Assembly: GCA_022447225.1 (NCBI GenBank)
Contig: JAKVAZ010000007.1
Location: forward strand, 298,475 to 362,474
Source: Fuerstiella sp.
GTDB lineage: Bacteria > Planctomycetota > Planctomycetia > Planctomycetales > Planctomycetaceae
Length of the DNA stretch: 64,000 nt
Direction: 5' to 3'
Under the pieces are notes generated by a model. The model was not told the DNA's origin and made no database searches. It was given only the letters and a program-made list of their open reading frames with translations. Each line of letters begins with the position of its first letter. Position 1 is the first letter of the stretch. The position numbers and the translations under genes were made by a program. Positions 27,940-36,492 of this stretch are shown in pieces.

Positions 27940-29526
27940 TCAGGAGTTCGTTTCGTTCAGTTCGTCTGTGTTACTGTGAGCGTTATCCATGGTGAGAACT
28001 GTCGGGGCTGAGACAGATTCTGTCGACGATGAGTCGGCTTCAGCCACCCGACTGTTATCTTCAGATTCCTGGTCTGCGACCGGCGATTCTGTTTCAACGG
28101 TGTCGGGGCTAAGCCGTTCAGGTGGCAGCAACTCTTCGAGATCGGACACAAACCAGTCGGCACCGTCGTTGCGCAGTTGAGCCAATACTCGCTGCGGATC
28201 GATGCCGTCGGCGAGTGTTTTCAATCGTCGGGACCATCCTTCAGTCAAATCCGCCTTGCCCGGAAAAGAAATCAGAGTGTCTCGCAGTAATTCAGCATTC
28301 GCAGGGACCAAATCGGCATATTGTTGAGCGAGATGTTCAGGTTTCTCAAGATCCCAGGCATCCGGCACCATTCGGACCTGATGCAGAAGTCGCAATGATC
28401 GACCTGCCACGCTGAGTTTGTCCAGTTCCACTGCTACAGCGAGTTCGAGGTCATCTTCCATGAAGTTCTGCAACACCGGCAGAGGGCCGGTCAAAGTCCA
28501 GCACACGGACCAGATACGGTCCGACGGACAGCATGATGTTTCTGTCAGCTTATCCCTCATCTGTTCCAGTAACCGGTTCAGTTCAGTACCTGGTTCCACC
28601 TGCAGTGTGATGTTTTTCCAGTCAACAGCGCTGGTGTTGATTTCCTGAGTACTCACCTGGCCGGACGCATCAACCGTAACAAGACTGCAGAGCCCGCTGT
28701 CTGCCTCCAGCTGATTGCGAGGCTGTGTGATTCCCGGACAGTGCACAGGAACCGTTTCCAGCTGCATCTCTGTTCTCGCAAGTTCTCCCGTAAGAGCCAG
28801 GTAGTTTAACTTTCCTTCCTGCATCAGTTTGCGGATGTAATTGCGAAAACCGACTTCGTATTCGGAGTCATCCCCGTCAGATGTACGAAACGAATCCGCG
28901 GCATTTTCATCCGAAGGCGGCTCAATTGTATTGTTTTCCAGGCGAATCATGCTGTCTTCGGCGGCAGCAGAAAGACTGGTTAATCGTTTTGATTCGTCAT
29001 ACCTGGATCGGCTGACAGTGCCGATTCGGAACGGTTCGATTCCGTCCGGACTCGAATGGATCACCCGAATACCGAATGCGTCGGTTTCCCCATACCACAT
29101 CGACGCACTCACTGTTGTGATCTTTTTGTCTCCACGCTGAAGATCGATCGGTTCCGGGCTGGAAGTGAAGCAGAGAGAAACATTAGCCGGCAGGTCAGGG
29201 ATGGAGCGCCAGGCATCTGGTGGATCGGTGTCGCCTGGAATGACGAACACCGGAATTGCTTCTTTCTGCAACTCACGGAATCCCTTTAAAAGCGCCAGGC
29301 GTGCCCGCAAACTTCGGTCTGCTTCAACGAACACATTGCCGGACAGCAACAGATAGTCCACCTGGTGTTCAATACAATTCTGTGTCACACAGTCGAATGC
29401 CAGTAGAGTGGCATCTTCCAGCTGGTGACGCAGGTCATCCGTGAGCTGTTCTGACAGGTACACACTCACTGGTACGTCCAGACGGATGTTTGCTGCGTGA
29501 ATGAAACGCTGAGGTTGATACGGCAT
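27940..29526 (-). CDS. YhaO/SbcD-like calcineurin-fold protein with lost metal ligands
   Basis: 528 residues. The N-terminal 150 residues follow the SbcD/YhaO nuclease fold (RFIHAANIRLD, VDYLLLSGNVF, IPVFVIPGDTDP), but the three metal motifs are altered: DxH is AANIRLD, GD is GN, and GNHD is GDTD; I see no GHxH. It is thus probably not a phosphoesterase and may act as a structural partner of the downstream ATPase. The C-terminal part is acidic and low-complexity (Ser, Glu, Asp, Thr). Operon with the ATPase, 30 bases apart. I believe this altered form recurs in planctomycetes, but I cannot verify it here. Confidence 0.75.
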   Translation of the reverse strand: MPYQPQRFIHAANIRLDVPVSVYLSEQLTDDLRHQLEDATLLAFDCVTQNCIEHQVDYLLLSGNVFVEADRSLRARLALLKGFRELQKEAIPVFVIPGDTDPPDAWRSIPDLPANVSLCFTSSPEPIDLQRGDKKITTVSASMWYGETDAFGIRVIHSSPDGIEPFRIGTVSRSRYDESKRLTSLSAAAEDSMIRLENNTIEPPSDENAADSFRTSDGDDSEYEVGFRNYIRKLMQEGKLNYLALTGELARTEMQLETVPVHCPGITQPRNQLEADSGLCSLVTVDASGQVSTQEINTSAVDWKNITLQVEPGTELNRLLEQMRDKLTETSCCPSDRIWSVCWTLTGPLPVLQNFMEDDLELAVAVELDKLSVAGRSLRLLHQVRMVPDAWDLEKPEHLAQQYADLVPANAELLRDTLISFPGKADLTEGWSRRLKTLADGIDPQRVLAQLRNDGADWFVSDLEELLPPERLSPDTVETESPVADQESEDNSRVAEADSSSTESVSAPTVLTMDNAHSNTDELNETNS

Positions 29527-29883
29527 TTCAGACTCCTTTCTCAGTAACCGGGCGATGCGCTGACAGCGACCGGTTTGACATCAGATATCTCTCAGACTGA
29601 GACCCGATTTCATAGGACAAACAGTGCGTTTTGTTCGTGGAGTCCTGCAGCAGATGGTGGTGTCAGTCTGCGAAATTTAATGAAACCGGGAATATGGGGA
29701 AAGACCGTCGCCTGAAAGTTCGGCGATTTTTGCCAGCGCCGAATCTGTATGCCACAGCCCGTCGTCAATTTGCTGGCAGCAATGTTTCCATTGACGGGCG
29801 GCAAATCAAGCCGTAATAAACTTGGTATTCTGCTGTTCCGGATCGAGAGTTCTGTCACGATTGCAAAAGAAGCCGACAGTGAT
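29527..29883. other. Divergent intergenic region
   Basis: About 360 bases between the YhaO-like gene and the kinase. The kinase frame is open through the last 135 bases, but that part (MPQPVVNLLAAMFPL...) has no conserved content, so I leave it out. Presumed promoters for both genes lie here; none is clear. Confidence 0.4.
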
Positions 29884-31638
29884 ATGGCTGATAAAACTGG
29901 TGTGGATGAGCAACTGGTAAGCATTCTGGAATGCCTTTTGGATCAGTCAATGGCAGAGGATCGAAGCCAACAGGTCGTCCAGGCGATCGCAGAACACCCG
30001 GAGCTGGAGCAGCAGATCAGAGAGCTGGCGGCCACTGCGATGATCGTGGACGAGATGGCAGCGTTTCAATCCGGCGATTTTACTGAAGTTGCGATTGCTG
30101 CTGTTTCCGCTGATGATTTTCAACCGGGTGTGCCGCGCAGCAGCCCCGGTTTAAGAATCGGAAAATATGAACTGCTCGAAGAGATTGGGCGAGGCGGAAT
30201 GGGTGTGGTCTATCGTGCGCATCAGACGGATCTGAACCGTGATGTTGCGCTGAAGATGATTCCAAACGCAGAATTTGTCGCTGTGGATAATCTTGCCCGT
30301 CTGCGTCGCGAAGCTCTGGCTGCCGGGCACCTCAGTCATCCCAATGTTGTGCCCGTGTATGATGTCGGGGAACAGGATGGCTATCCATGGTTTTGTATGA
30401 AATTTATTGACGGCGAGACGCTCAGTGATCGCCTTCAGAGAGGGGCGATGGGAACCCAGGAAGCTGTCCGTTTAATTTTGCCGATTGTCGATGCGATCCG
30501 GACGGCACATGCCGAAGGAATTCTTCACCGGGATTTGAAGCCATCCAACATTCTGATTGCTGATGACGGTACTCCCTTCGTGACGGATTTTGGACTGTCA
30601 AAACGCACACAATTTTCGGCGCAGTCACAGTCTCATCTGAGTGGTAAACGGGATGCCAGTATTACAACCACCGGAGCCATTCTTGGGACGCCGGCCTGGA
30701 TGTCGCCGGAACAGGCGGAAGGACAGACTGCAGTAATCGGTTACGCCAGTGATATCTACAGTTTGGGTGCTGTTCTCTACGCGATGCTCACCGGTCGTCC
30801 GCCGTTTCAGGCGGCGACACCACTGGAAACCTTGTTGATGGTCATTGAACAGGAACCTCCGTCTGTCCGAATCACTAATCCATCGATTGATTCTGACCTT
30901 GAGATGATTGTCACAAAATGTCTGCAGAAACCAGCGGACCTGCGTTATTTAACCGCAGATGCACTCGCCCAGGATCTGCGTGCCTGGCTCAATAATGAGC
31001 CGGTCAGTGCCCGCAGCTGGACACTCAACAGTGTACTGATGCGTCTGTTTCGTGAGTCGCATCATGTTTCCGTGCTGCAGAACTGGGGTGTACTGTGGAT
31101 GTGGCACAGTCTTGTCCTGCTGGTGTTGTGTGTCAGCACGAACGTCATTCAACTGACGGGTATCCAGATACGCTGGCCATATCCCGGACTTTGGATCGTT
31201 GGCCTGGGGATCTGGGCAGTAATCTTTTGGACTTTGCGCCGCCGATCCGGACCCGTGACTGCTGTCGAACGTCAAATTGCACATGTTTGGGGCGGCAGCA
31301 TGATTTGTTCGTCGCTGTTATTTGCACTTGAATGGATCATGCATCGTCCTGTACTTGAATTTTCGCCCGTGCTTGGAGCAATTGCCGGGATGGTGTTTCT
31401 TGTCAAAGCGGCAATGCTGTCAGGCACATTTTATGTGTCGGCAATGGTTCTATTTGCAACGTCGCCGCTGATGGCCGCGTTGCAGCAGAGTGACCTGCCA
31501 AATTTGAGTATTTCATTATTTGGTGTGGTTTCAGCCGGAACCTTCTTTTTTCCAGGTCTCAAGTACTACCGTCAGACCACCAGAGGCGAATCAGACAAGT
31601 TGGAGTGGCCAGAGCGACCGCAGCAGGGACGTGGATAG
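29884..31638 (+). CDS. Ser/Thr protein kinase with multi-pass membrane C-terminus
   Basis: 584 residues from the ATG at 29884 (29749 is the longer alternative). After about 90 helical residues comes a Hanks-type kinase: GRGGMGVVYRAH (glycine loop), VALKMI (ATP Lys), HRDLKPSNIL (catalytic loop), DFGLSK and GTPAWMSPEQA (activation/APE region), all intact, so it should be active. The last 220 residues contain about six hydrophobic helices (LVLLVLCVSTNVIQL, PGLWIVGLGIWAVIFW, LGAIAGMVFLVKAAML and others) instead of sensor repeats. The kinase domain faces the cytoplasm. Substrates unknown. Its last 80 bases overlap the convergent glycosyltransferase gene. Confidence 0.92.
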   Translation: MADKTGVDEQLVSILECLLDQSMAEDRSQQVVQAIAEHPELEQQIRELAATAMIVDEMAAFQSGDFTEVAIAAVSADDFQPGVPRSSPGLRIGKYELLEEIGRGGMGVVYRAHQTDLNRDVALKMIPNAEFVAVDNLARLRREALAAGHLSHPNVVPVYDVGEQDGYPWFCMKFIDGETLSDRLQRGAMGTQEAVRLILPIVDAIRTAHAEGILHRDLKPSNILIADDGTPFVTDFGLSKRTQFSAQSQSHLSGKRDASITTTGAILGTPAWMSPEQAEGQTAVIGYASDIYSLGAVLYAMLTGRPPFQAATPLETLLMVIEQEPPSVRITNPSIDSDLEMIVTKCLQKPADLRYLTADALAQDLRAWLNNEPVSARSWTLNSVLMRLFRESHHVSVLQNWGVLWMWHSLVLLVLCVSTNVIQLTGIQIRWPYPGLWIVGLGIWAVIFWTLRRRSGPVTAVERQIAHVWGGSMICSSLLFALEWIMHRPVLEFSPVLGAIAGMVFLVKAAMLSGTFYVSAMVLFATSPLMAALQQSDLPNLSISLFGVVSAGTFFFPGLKYYRQTTRGESDKLEWPERPQQGRG

Positions 31639-32902
31639 CAAACATCAATGGTACGACAAAACGCCCGTCGACCGACCAGGTGCATCCAATTGCGAAACAA
31701 CTGACGGCGTGCAGCGCCAGAAACACATGGGTCTCCTTACGGCGAATTGTCAGTATGAGTCCTCCGAGCGCACTGCTTCCGATGAGCCACCCTGTCAGTG
31801 ATCGTGGCCGATACTCCTGCAGAATTTTGATCGCAGCCAGCCAGATTGAGGTGCCGGGATGATTTCGGATCCATTCGAATGCGGCAGTCTTTCCCAACCG
31901 AGCACGAACCACATCGCGTTCGAGTCGACTCATTGAGTTCAGGTCGATTGACTTTGTCAGCTGACGAGAAGATTCTATTTGCCATACACCGCCTGTCCGG
32001 ACCGCACGATCACTGAATCCGGCAGGAAGTTGTGTCATTCCCTGTGTACCCAACGGCATCATGGCGCCAAGAACACGGACATTTCGCCACCCCCATGGAA
32101 GGATGACAAGAACAGCGCAAAACAGAAACACCAGCGTCATAGAGAACGCTTTCCGCCAGCAGTGAATTCCGGACAGCGTCGAAGAAACATGATCATTGCG
32201 GTAAATCAACGCCGCCACAATCAGTGCAATTCCCGGCATCCACAGTACAAATACGGTTCGGTTCAGAACCATCACTCCGACGACGATTCCCAACAGCACC
32301 ACATTTCGCAGACGCGTTGTGTGGCTGAGCTGAATGAGCAGCAGGGTTGCGATTGTCGTCAGGAATGTGGCACTCGCCTCTGTCAGAACAGCGCGACCGT
32401 ACAATCGGGTTCGTGTGTCCACCACGAGAAACATACAGAACGCAATGACTGCTGCTGTGTGTCGTTCAGTCCCGGTTAAATACCAGATCAGCAGACCACA
32501 AGTTGCTGCGCTGGCAATAACGTTCATTACGCGGATTGACCAGAACTGTCGTCCGAATACTGTATTCAAGCCCGCAAGTGCAACGGGAAACAGCGGTGGT
32601 CGGTGTGCAACGGGTTCCGGTTGCCGGCTGTCATGCCCGCCGGTATTTTCAGAATCGGATTGACCGGTCTGCTCATACGGACCGTGAAAGATCGGATCAC
32701 TGCCACCTTCCGCGAATCCCTCGCCATGCGCCAGGTTCCAGCCAATACTGTCGTATGAAAGCTCATCGCCGGATGTTGACGGAGGTGTGTTAAGTCCGTA
32801 TTTGACGGAGTAATGTCCCAGCAGTACCAGTGTGCTGACTACAAATGCAGTGAAACCGCAGAATCGGGGACAATCAAGACTGCGTCGAAGCAGTGTTCTC
32901 AT
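31559..32902 (-). CDS. ArnT-like membrane glycosyltransferase (GT39/GT83 type)
   Basis: 447 residues; ATG preceded by GAGAGTGG. Up to ten TM helices; the first luminal loop has GDELSYDSIGWNLAHGEGF and RPPLFPVALAGL, the pattern of polyprenyl-phosphate-sugar transferases that move a mannose, aminoarabinose or similar unit from a lipid carrier to a periplasmic acceptor. The acceptor is unknown. Unlike the broken relative at 19.5-20.9 kb, this copy is open throughout. It overlaps the kinase gene tail to tail by 80 bases. Confidence 0.8.
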   Translation of the reverse strand: MRTLLRRSLDCPRFCGFTAFVVSTLVLLGHYSVKYGLNTPPSTSGDELSYDSIGWNLAHGEGFAEGGSDPIFHGPYEQTGQSDSENTGGHDSRQPEPVAHRPPLFPVALAGLNTVFGRQFWSIRVMNVIASAATCGLLIWYLTGTERHTAAVIAFCMFLVVDTRTRLYGRAVLTEASATFLTTIATLLLIQLSHTTRLRNVVLLGIVVGVMVLNRTVFVLWMPGIALIVAALIYRNDHVSSTLSGIHCWRKAFSMTLVFLFCAVLVILPWGWRNVRVLGAMMPLGTQGMTQLPAGFSDRAVRTGGVWQIESSRQLTKSIDLNSMSRLERDVVRARLGKTAAFEWIRNHPGTSIWLAAIKILQEYRPRSLTGWLIGSSALGGLILTIRRKETHVFLALHAVSCFAIGCTWSVDGRFVVPLMFAIHVPAAVALATPTCLIRLWWSDGST

Positions 32903-33626
32903 TCCACTCTCACTTGGATTCAGTGGTGTTTCCAGGAATCACGAACCAGACGGATTCCCAAGTCGGTGTGTCCCTGCAGCTCCAGGCCGGGGACAGACTA
33001 CTTCGGACCGGATATTTCCGGACTGTGCCTGCCGCTGGACAGGTGTGCATGAAGTTGCGGAACTGAGTCGATGTTTTCCGTCGGTGTTCAACATGATGTT
33101 TTTCTGTCAGCCGGGCACCAGGTGCCAGCTTCACCTGTCCCCGAACCGCTGACCAGGATTCTGATCAGTTACATGTGCTTTAAGAGTGTCCTGAACAGGA
33201 CGGCTGACAGGCACCAGACTATAAGTATCAATTAGCGTGCCGATTTATCCGGCATGTTAACTGTCACTGAATATCATTTCATGATCTCTTTCCGCAGAAT
33301 TATTTCTGTTGGTTGTCTCCGGTGGGGGGATCCATAATGTTTGTGTCGAATTCCGAAATTGTTCGAACAACGTCACCACTTCCAGGGGCAGTCAAATCAT
33401 CAGGCGTTCTTGATAAAACCGCCTGTCTCAATCTGTAAATTACAAATGCCGTTGGCGTGCGAAAAATACATGGGTTTTTCTGAGTTCGTTGATGTTTTTG
33501 CAATTCAGGTTCCCGGATCATCCCGATGTCGGCAACCGTTTATAATGAAGAATACAGGGGACCAGTCAAACTAAACACGATTGTGTGATCCGCATTCCGG
33601 CAGACGTGCCACTTCAGTGAATTCAA
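32903..33626. other. Divergent intergenic region, about 720 bases
   Basis: Lies between the glycosyltransferase and sigma-factor genes. A 73-codon minus-strand frame (33300-33521) ends PPTGDNQQK but has no domain or ribosome-binding site; I do not call it. The right part should contain the sigma operon promoter; no clear -35/-10 pair seen. Confidence 0.4.
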
Positions 33627-34148
33627 ATGACCTTAACTCCTCAGGCTGTATATCTTGAGAACGAAAGCTGGCTTCGCACCGTTGTGCGCAGTCGTGTCCG
33701 TGAATCTGACGCAGTAGAAGACATTATGCAGAACATTGCTCTGGCGCTGGTTCGTCAGAGAGAAGTACTGCGTGAAATTGGTCAGCTGGGTGCATGGCTG
33801 TATCAGATAGCTGTACGGCAGGTGATGATGTATCGGCGGACAGCCGGCCGCCGTCGAAATTTTGAGAATCGGCTGGCGCAAAAGACACGACCGGTCGATG
33901 CCTTTTCCAGTCAGCTGGATCCGGTTGCCAGCGTGCTGGCTGCGGAGCGTCAGGAAACCGTCCGTTCTGCCGTTCAGCAACTTGACGAACTGGATCGACA
34001 GGTGCTCATGTTGAAATACGTTGAGGGATGGACTTACCGTCAGCTGGCCGAAATGCTTGGTGTGTCGGAAGACACAATTGAATATCGACTGCTTAAAGCC
34101 CGCAAACGTCTCAAAGCTTTGCTGCAACACCAGGGTGGCGCATCATGA
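33627..34148 (+). CDS. ECF-type RNA polymerase sigma factor
   Basis: 173 residues. Region 2 (SDAVEDIMQNIALALVRQR, then LGAWLYQIAVRQVMMYRR) and region 4 (LDRQVLMLKYVEGWTYRQLAEMLG, then VSEDTIEYRLLKARKRL) are both present, with no region 3, as in group 4 sigma factors. It directs RNA polymerase to a small set of promoters. Its last codons overlap the next gene by ATGA, so the two are translated together, the usual layout of a sigma/anti-sigma pair. Confidence 0.92.
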   Translation: MTLTPQAVYLENESWLRTVVRSRVRESDAVEDIMQNIALALVRQREVLREIGQLGAWLYQIAVRQVMMYRRTAGRRRNFENRLAQKTRPVDAFSSQLDPVASVLAAERQETVRSAVQQLDELDRQVLMLKYVEGWTYRQLAEMLGVSEDTIEYRLLKARKRLKALLQHQGGAS

Positions 34149-34615
34149 ACGTAACCGAACGACTGGAACTGTTAATGCAGCGTGCAGCAGACGGAGAGCT
34201 GTCAGCTGACCAAAGACGCGAATTGCTGGAGCTCATGGAGTACCAGCCTGATGGCTGGAAGCGGCTTGCCTGTACATTTCTCGAAGAACAGCTGGTTGGT
34301 CACTCGGTCCGTCAGACGCCGCTGGTCGGTCCACTGATTGAAGAATCGGTTGTACATCCGGTGCAGCGTCCAGGCGGATTTTGGTATCATCATCCTGCTC
34401 TGACCACCGCTGTCACAATTTGTCTGGCATTTGTGCTTGGAGTCAGCGTGCCGTGGGGTCGGGATGTGAACCGTCTTCAGTCAGCATCTCCGGTGCTGGG
34501 TACGGATACGGTCGGGATTGATTCTTCGCCGTCATACAGTGACCTGACGAATGATGCTGAGTTCTTACGGCAACTGGCGGACGAGCTTGTTCGCCGTCGG
34601 AAAGCAGGCGAGTGA
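34145..34615 (+). CDS. Single-pass membrane anti-sigma-like protein
   Basis: 156 residues. The cytoplasmic N-terminus (LMQRAADGELSADQRRELLELM, then QPDGWKRLACTFLEEQ) resembles a sigma-binding helical domain common beside planctomycete ECF sigma factors; it lacks the zinc-binding HxxxCxxC motif. One TM helix (TTAVTICLAFVLGVSVPW, about residues 83-102) is followed by a short periplasmic tail ending in a basic helix. The role as regulator of the overlapping sigma factor is inferred from context and fold; direct signal sensing is unknown. Confidence 0.7.
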   Translation: MNVTERLELLMQRAADGELSADQRRELLELMEYQPDGWKRLACTFLEEQLVGHSVRQTPLVGPLIEESVVHPVQRPGGFWYHHPALTTAVTICLAFVLGVSVPWGRDVNRLQSASPVLGTDTVGIDSSPSYSDLTNDAEFLRQLADELVRRRKAGE

Positions 34616-34762
34616 CCTCTGCTGTCAGTGACCGTTTCCGGTAATGCCAAAACTGTGATTACTGCGACGTTTCACAGACGCGGAGTGACCTGGCTCTGTC
34701 GGCGTCACTATTGTGCATTGCTCTTTCTGGGAGCAGTAAAGACCATGACAGTAATGGTTTGG

Positions 34763-36118
34763 CTACGCAGCGTGACTATTCTGATCGACCGGTGGCGGTT
34801 CTGCATACAGATGCTCTCTGGTACAGGGCATGCCGCTCAGTCCTTTTGTCTGATGCTTTGTGGCAACAGTCTGATAAATCCTTGCTCCGCCGTCACCCAA
34901 TGCAAAGGCGCAACCAGCAAGATACAGCACCCACAGTCGGTATTTTTCAGGACCGACTTCCCGAATCGCTGCGTCTCGATTTGCCTCCAGCCGACGGCAC
35001 CAGTGACGACAGGTGAGCGAATAGTGGTCGCGCCATCCTTCAACATCATGCACATCAAATCCGCCTGCTTCTGTTGCCTGAATCATATGGCCAAGGTGAT
35101 CGAGTTCGCCTCCGGGGAAGATATACTTTGCCAGCAGCCGACGTTCCGGTGACATGCGACGAAATGCTTTGTCTGTCATCTTGCCTGGTCGGGTGATTCC
35201 GTGATTCAGGAACATTCCACGGTCCGGCAGAAGCGAATTTACCTTCCGCATATAGCCGGCCATATTGTCAATGCCTACATGTTCCACCATGCCAATGCTG
35301 GCAATCTTGTCAAACTGTCCCTCGATGTCTGCGTAGTCTTTTAATTCTACGGTGACACGATCGGAAAGGCCTTCTGTCTGAATCCGCTGCTGAGCTAGAG
35401 CAAGTTGATGCCCGGACAGGGTGACTCCGTATGCCTGAACGCCATAGTGTTTCGCGGCATGACAAATCAGGGCTCCCCAACCACAGCCGATATCAAGGAA
35501 ACGGTCGCCGCTTTGCAGCCGAAGTTTTCGACAAATCATATCCAGTTTGTTGACCTGTGCCTGCTCAAGTGATTCATTCCAGTTTCGAAAATAGGCACAG
35601 CTGTAGACCAGTTGACTGTCCAGAAACAAACCGTAAAACCGGTTACTAACGTCATAGTGAAACTGGATGAAGTTTTTGTTGTCACGCTGTTGACGGCTGC
35701 GGCCCGTTTCATCTCCATTGAAAGAATGATCAGAAGTTGCCCGCGTTCCTTTTTCAAACAGGAATGCCGATGCAAACCGTGCGAGCAAAGCCAGCGGGAG
35801 TCTTTGAGTCTTCCGGCGGCTGTTGCGCACTCTTGCTTTTTCGATAAACTCGACGAGGCCTGCACCCGAATAATCGATTCCTCCTCGAGCGAAAACTCGA
35901 AGAAGGGTTTCGGCTGTGGGTCGTCGCAACAGTGTTCCGATTACGTCCGGTCCCGAAATTAGAATCTCCATTCCTGGTTCAACGTTGTCAGCCAGTGGAA
36001 TGACGGACCCATCCCAAAGACGCACGGAAATAGGTGATTTGAGCCGTCCACGCAGATATTCAAAAAGCAATCGAGCCTGTTTAAGCTGCCTCCGGGAACG
36101 TGCGTCCTTGCCAAACAT
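34763..36118 (-). CDS. cfa: Cyclopropane-fatty-acyl-phospholipid synthase
   Basis: 451 residues; ATG with AGGA upstream. The N-terminal domain (about 1-110) is followed by the SAM methyltransferase fold: YDVSNRFYGLFLD, CAYFRNWNESLEQAQ, FLDIGCGWGALICHAAKHYG (SAM-binding motif I), DYADIEGQFDKIASIGMVEH and a C-terminal HDVEGWRDHYSLTCRHW block. The enzyme adds a methylene bridge from SAM across double bonds of membrane phospholipid acyl chains. Length and motifs match CFA synthases rather than plant-type fusions. Stand-alone. Confidence 0.92.
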   Translation of the reverse strand: MFGKDARSRRQLKQARLLFEYLRGRLKSPISVRLWDGSVIPLADNVEPGMEILISGPDVIGTLLRRPTAETLLRVFARGGIDYSGAGLVEFIEKARVRNSRRKTQRLPLALLARFASAFLFEKGTRATSDHSFNGDETGRSRQQRDNKNFIQFHYDVSNRFYGLFLDSQLVYSCAYFRNWNESLEQAQVNKLDMICRKLRLQSGDRFLDIGCGWGALICHAAKHYGVQAYGVTLSGHQLALAQQRIQTEGLSDRVTVELKDYADIEGQFDKIASIGMVEHVGIDNMAGYMRKVNSLLPDRGMFLNHGITRPGKMTDKAFRRMSPERRLLAKYIFPGGELDHLGHMIQATEAGGFDVHDVEGWRDHYSLTCRHWCRRLEANRDAAIREVGPEKYRLWVLYLAGCAFALGDGGARIYQTVATKHQTKGLSGMPCTREHLYAEPPPVDQNSHAA

Positions 36119-36492
36119 ACGTCATTCCTGCGAATAGAGAACGTTTTCGTATCACTGGAGTGGTGTTTACCAGATGAAATATCAACATAGTTTACCCGGA
36201 ATAAATTCTGACGGCGACGTCAATTCGGCTGCACTGTCCTGGCAGGACAAATACAAAAACATATCCCGGTTTGTGTACTCCTCTTGTTTTGAGAAGAAAA
36301 TGCCGCTTCTGTCATTCGTATGACAACAGGACAGGAACGACCTCATATCTCCGGACGCTCAGGAAACTCACAAAATCGGTGGCGGGCGGTTGACCTGATA
36401 TCCTGGTGAAGAAACTCAGTGCATTGCTATCATCAACCGGCGAGGATGATCGTCCTGCCGACTTGGCTTCAACACACCGTTAGGGGGGTACG
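36119..36492. other. Divergent intergenic region
   Basis: 374 bases between the cfa and CE15 genes; promoters for both are expected. The G6 run just before 36493 serves as Shine-Dalgarno. No clear -35/-10 pair or operator seen. Confidence 0.4.

Noticed and set aside
33300-33521. 73-codon minus-strand frame ending PPTGDNQQK
   Set aside because: Slight coding feel at the C-terminal end, but no start signal, neighbour or family; kept only as a note.
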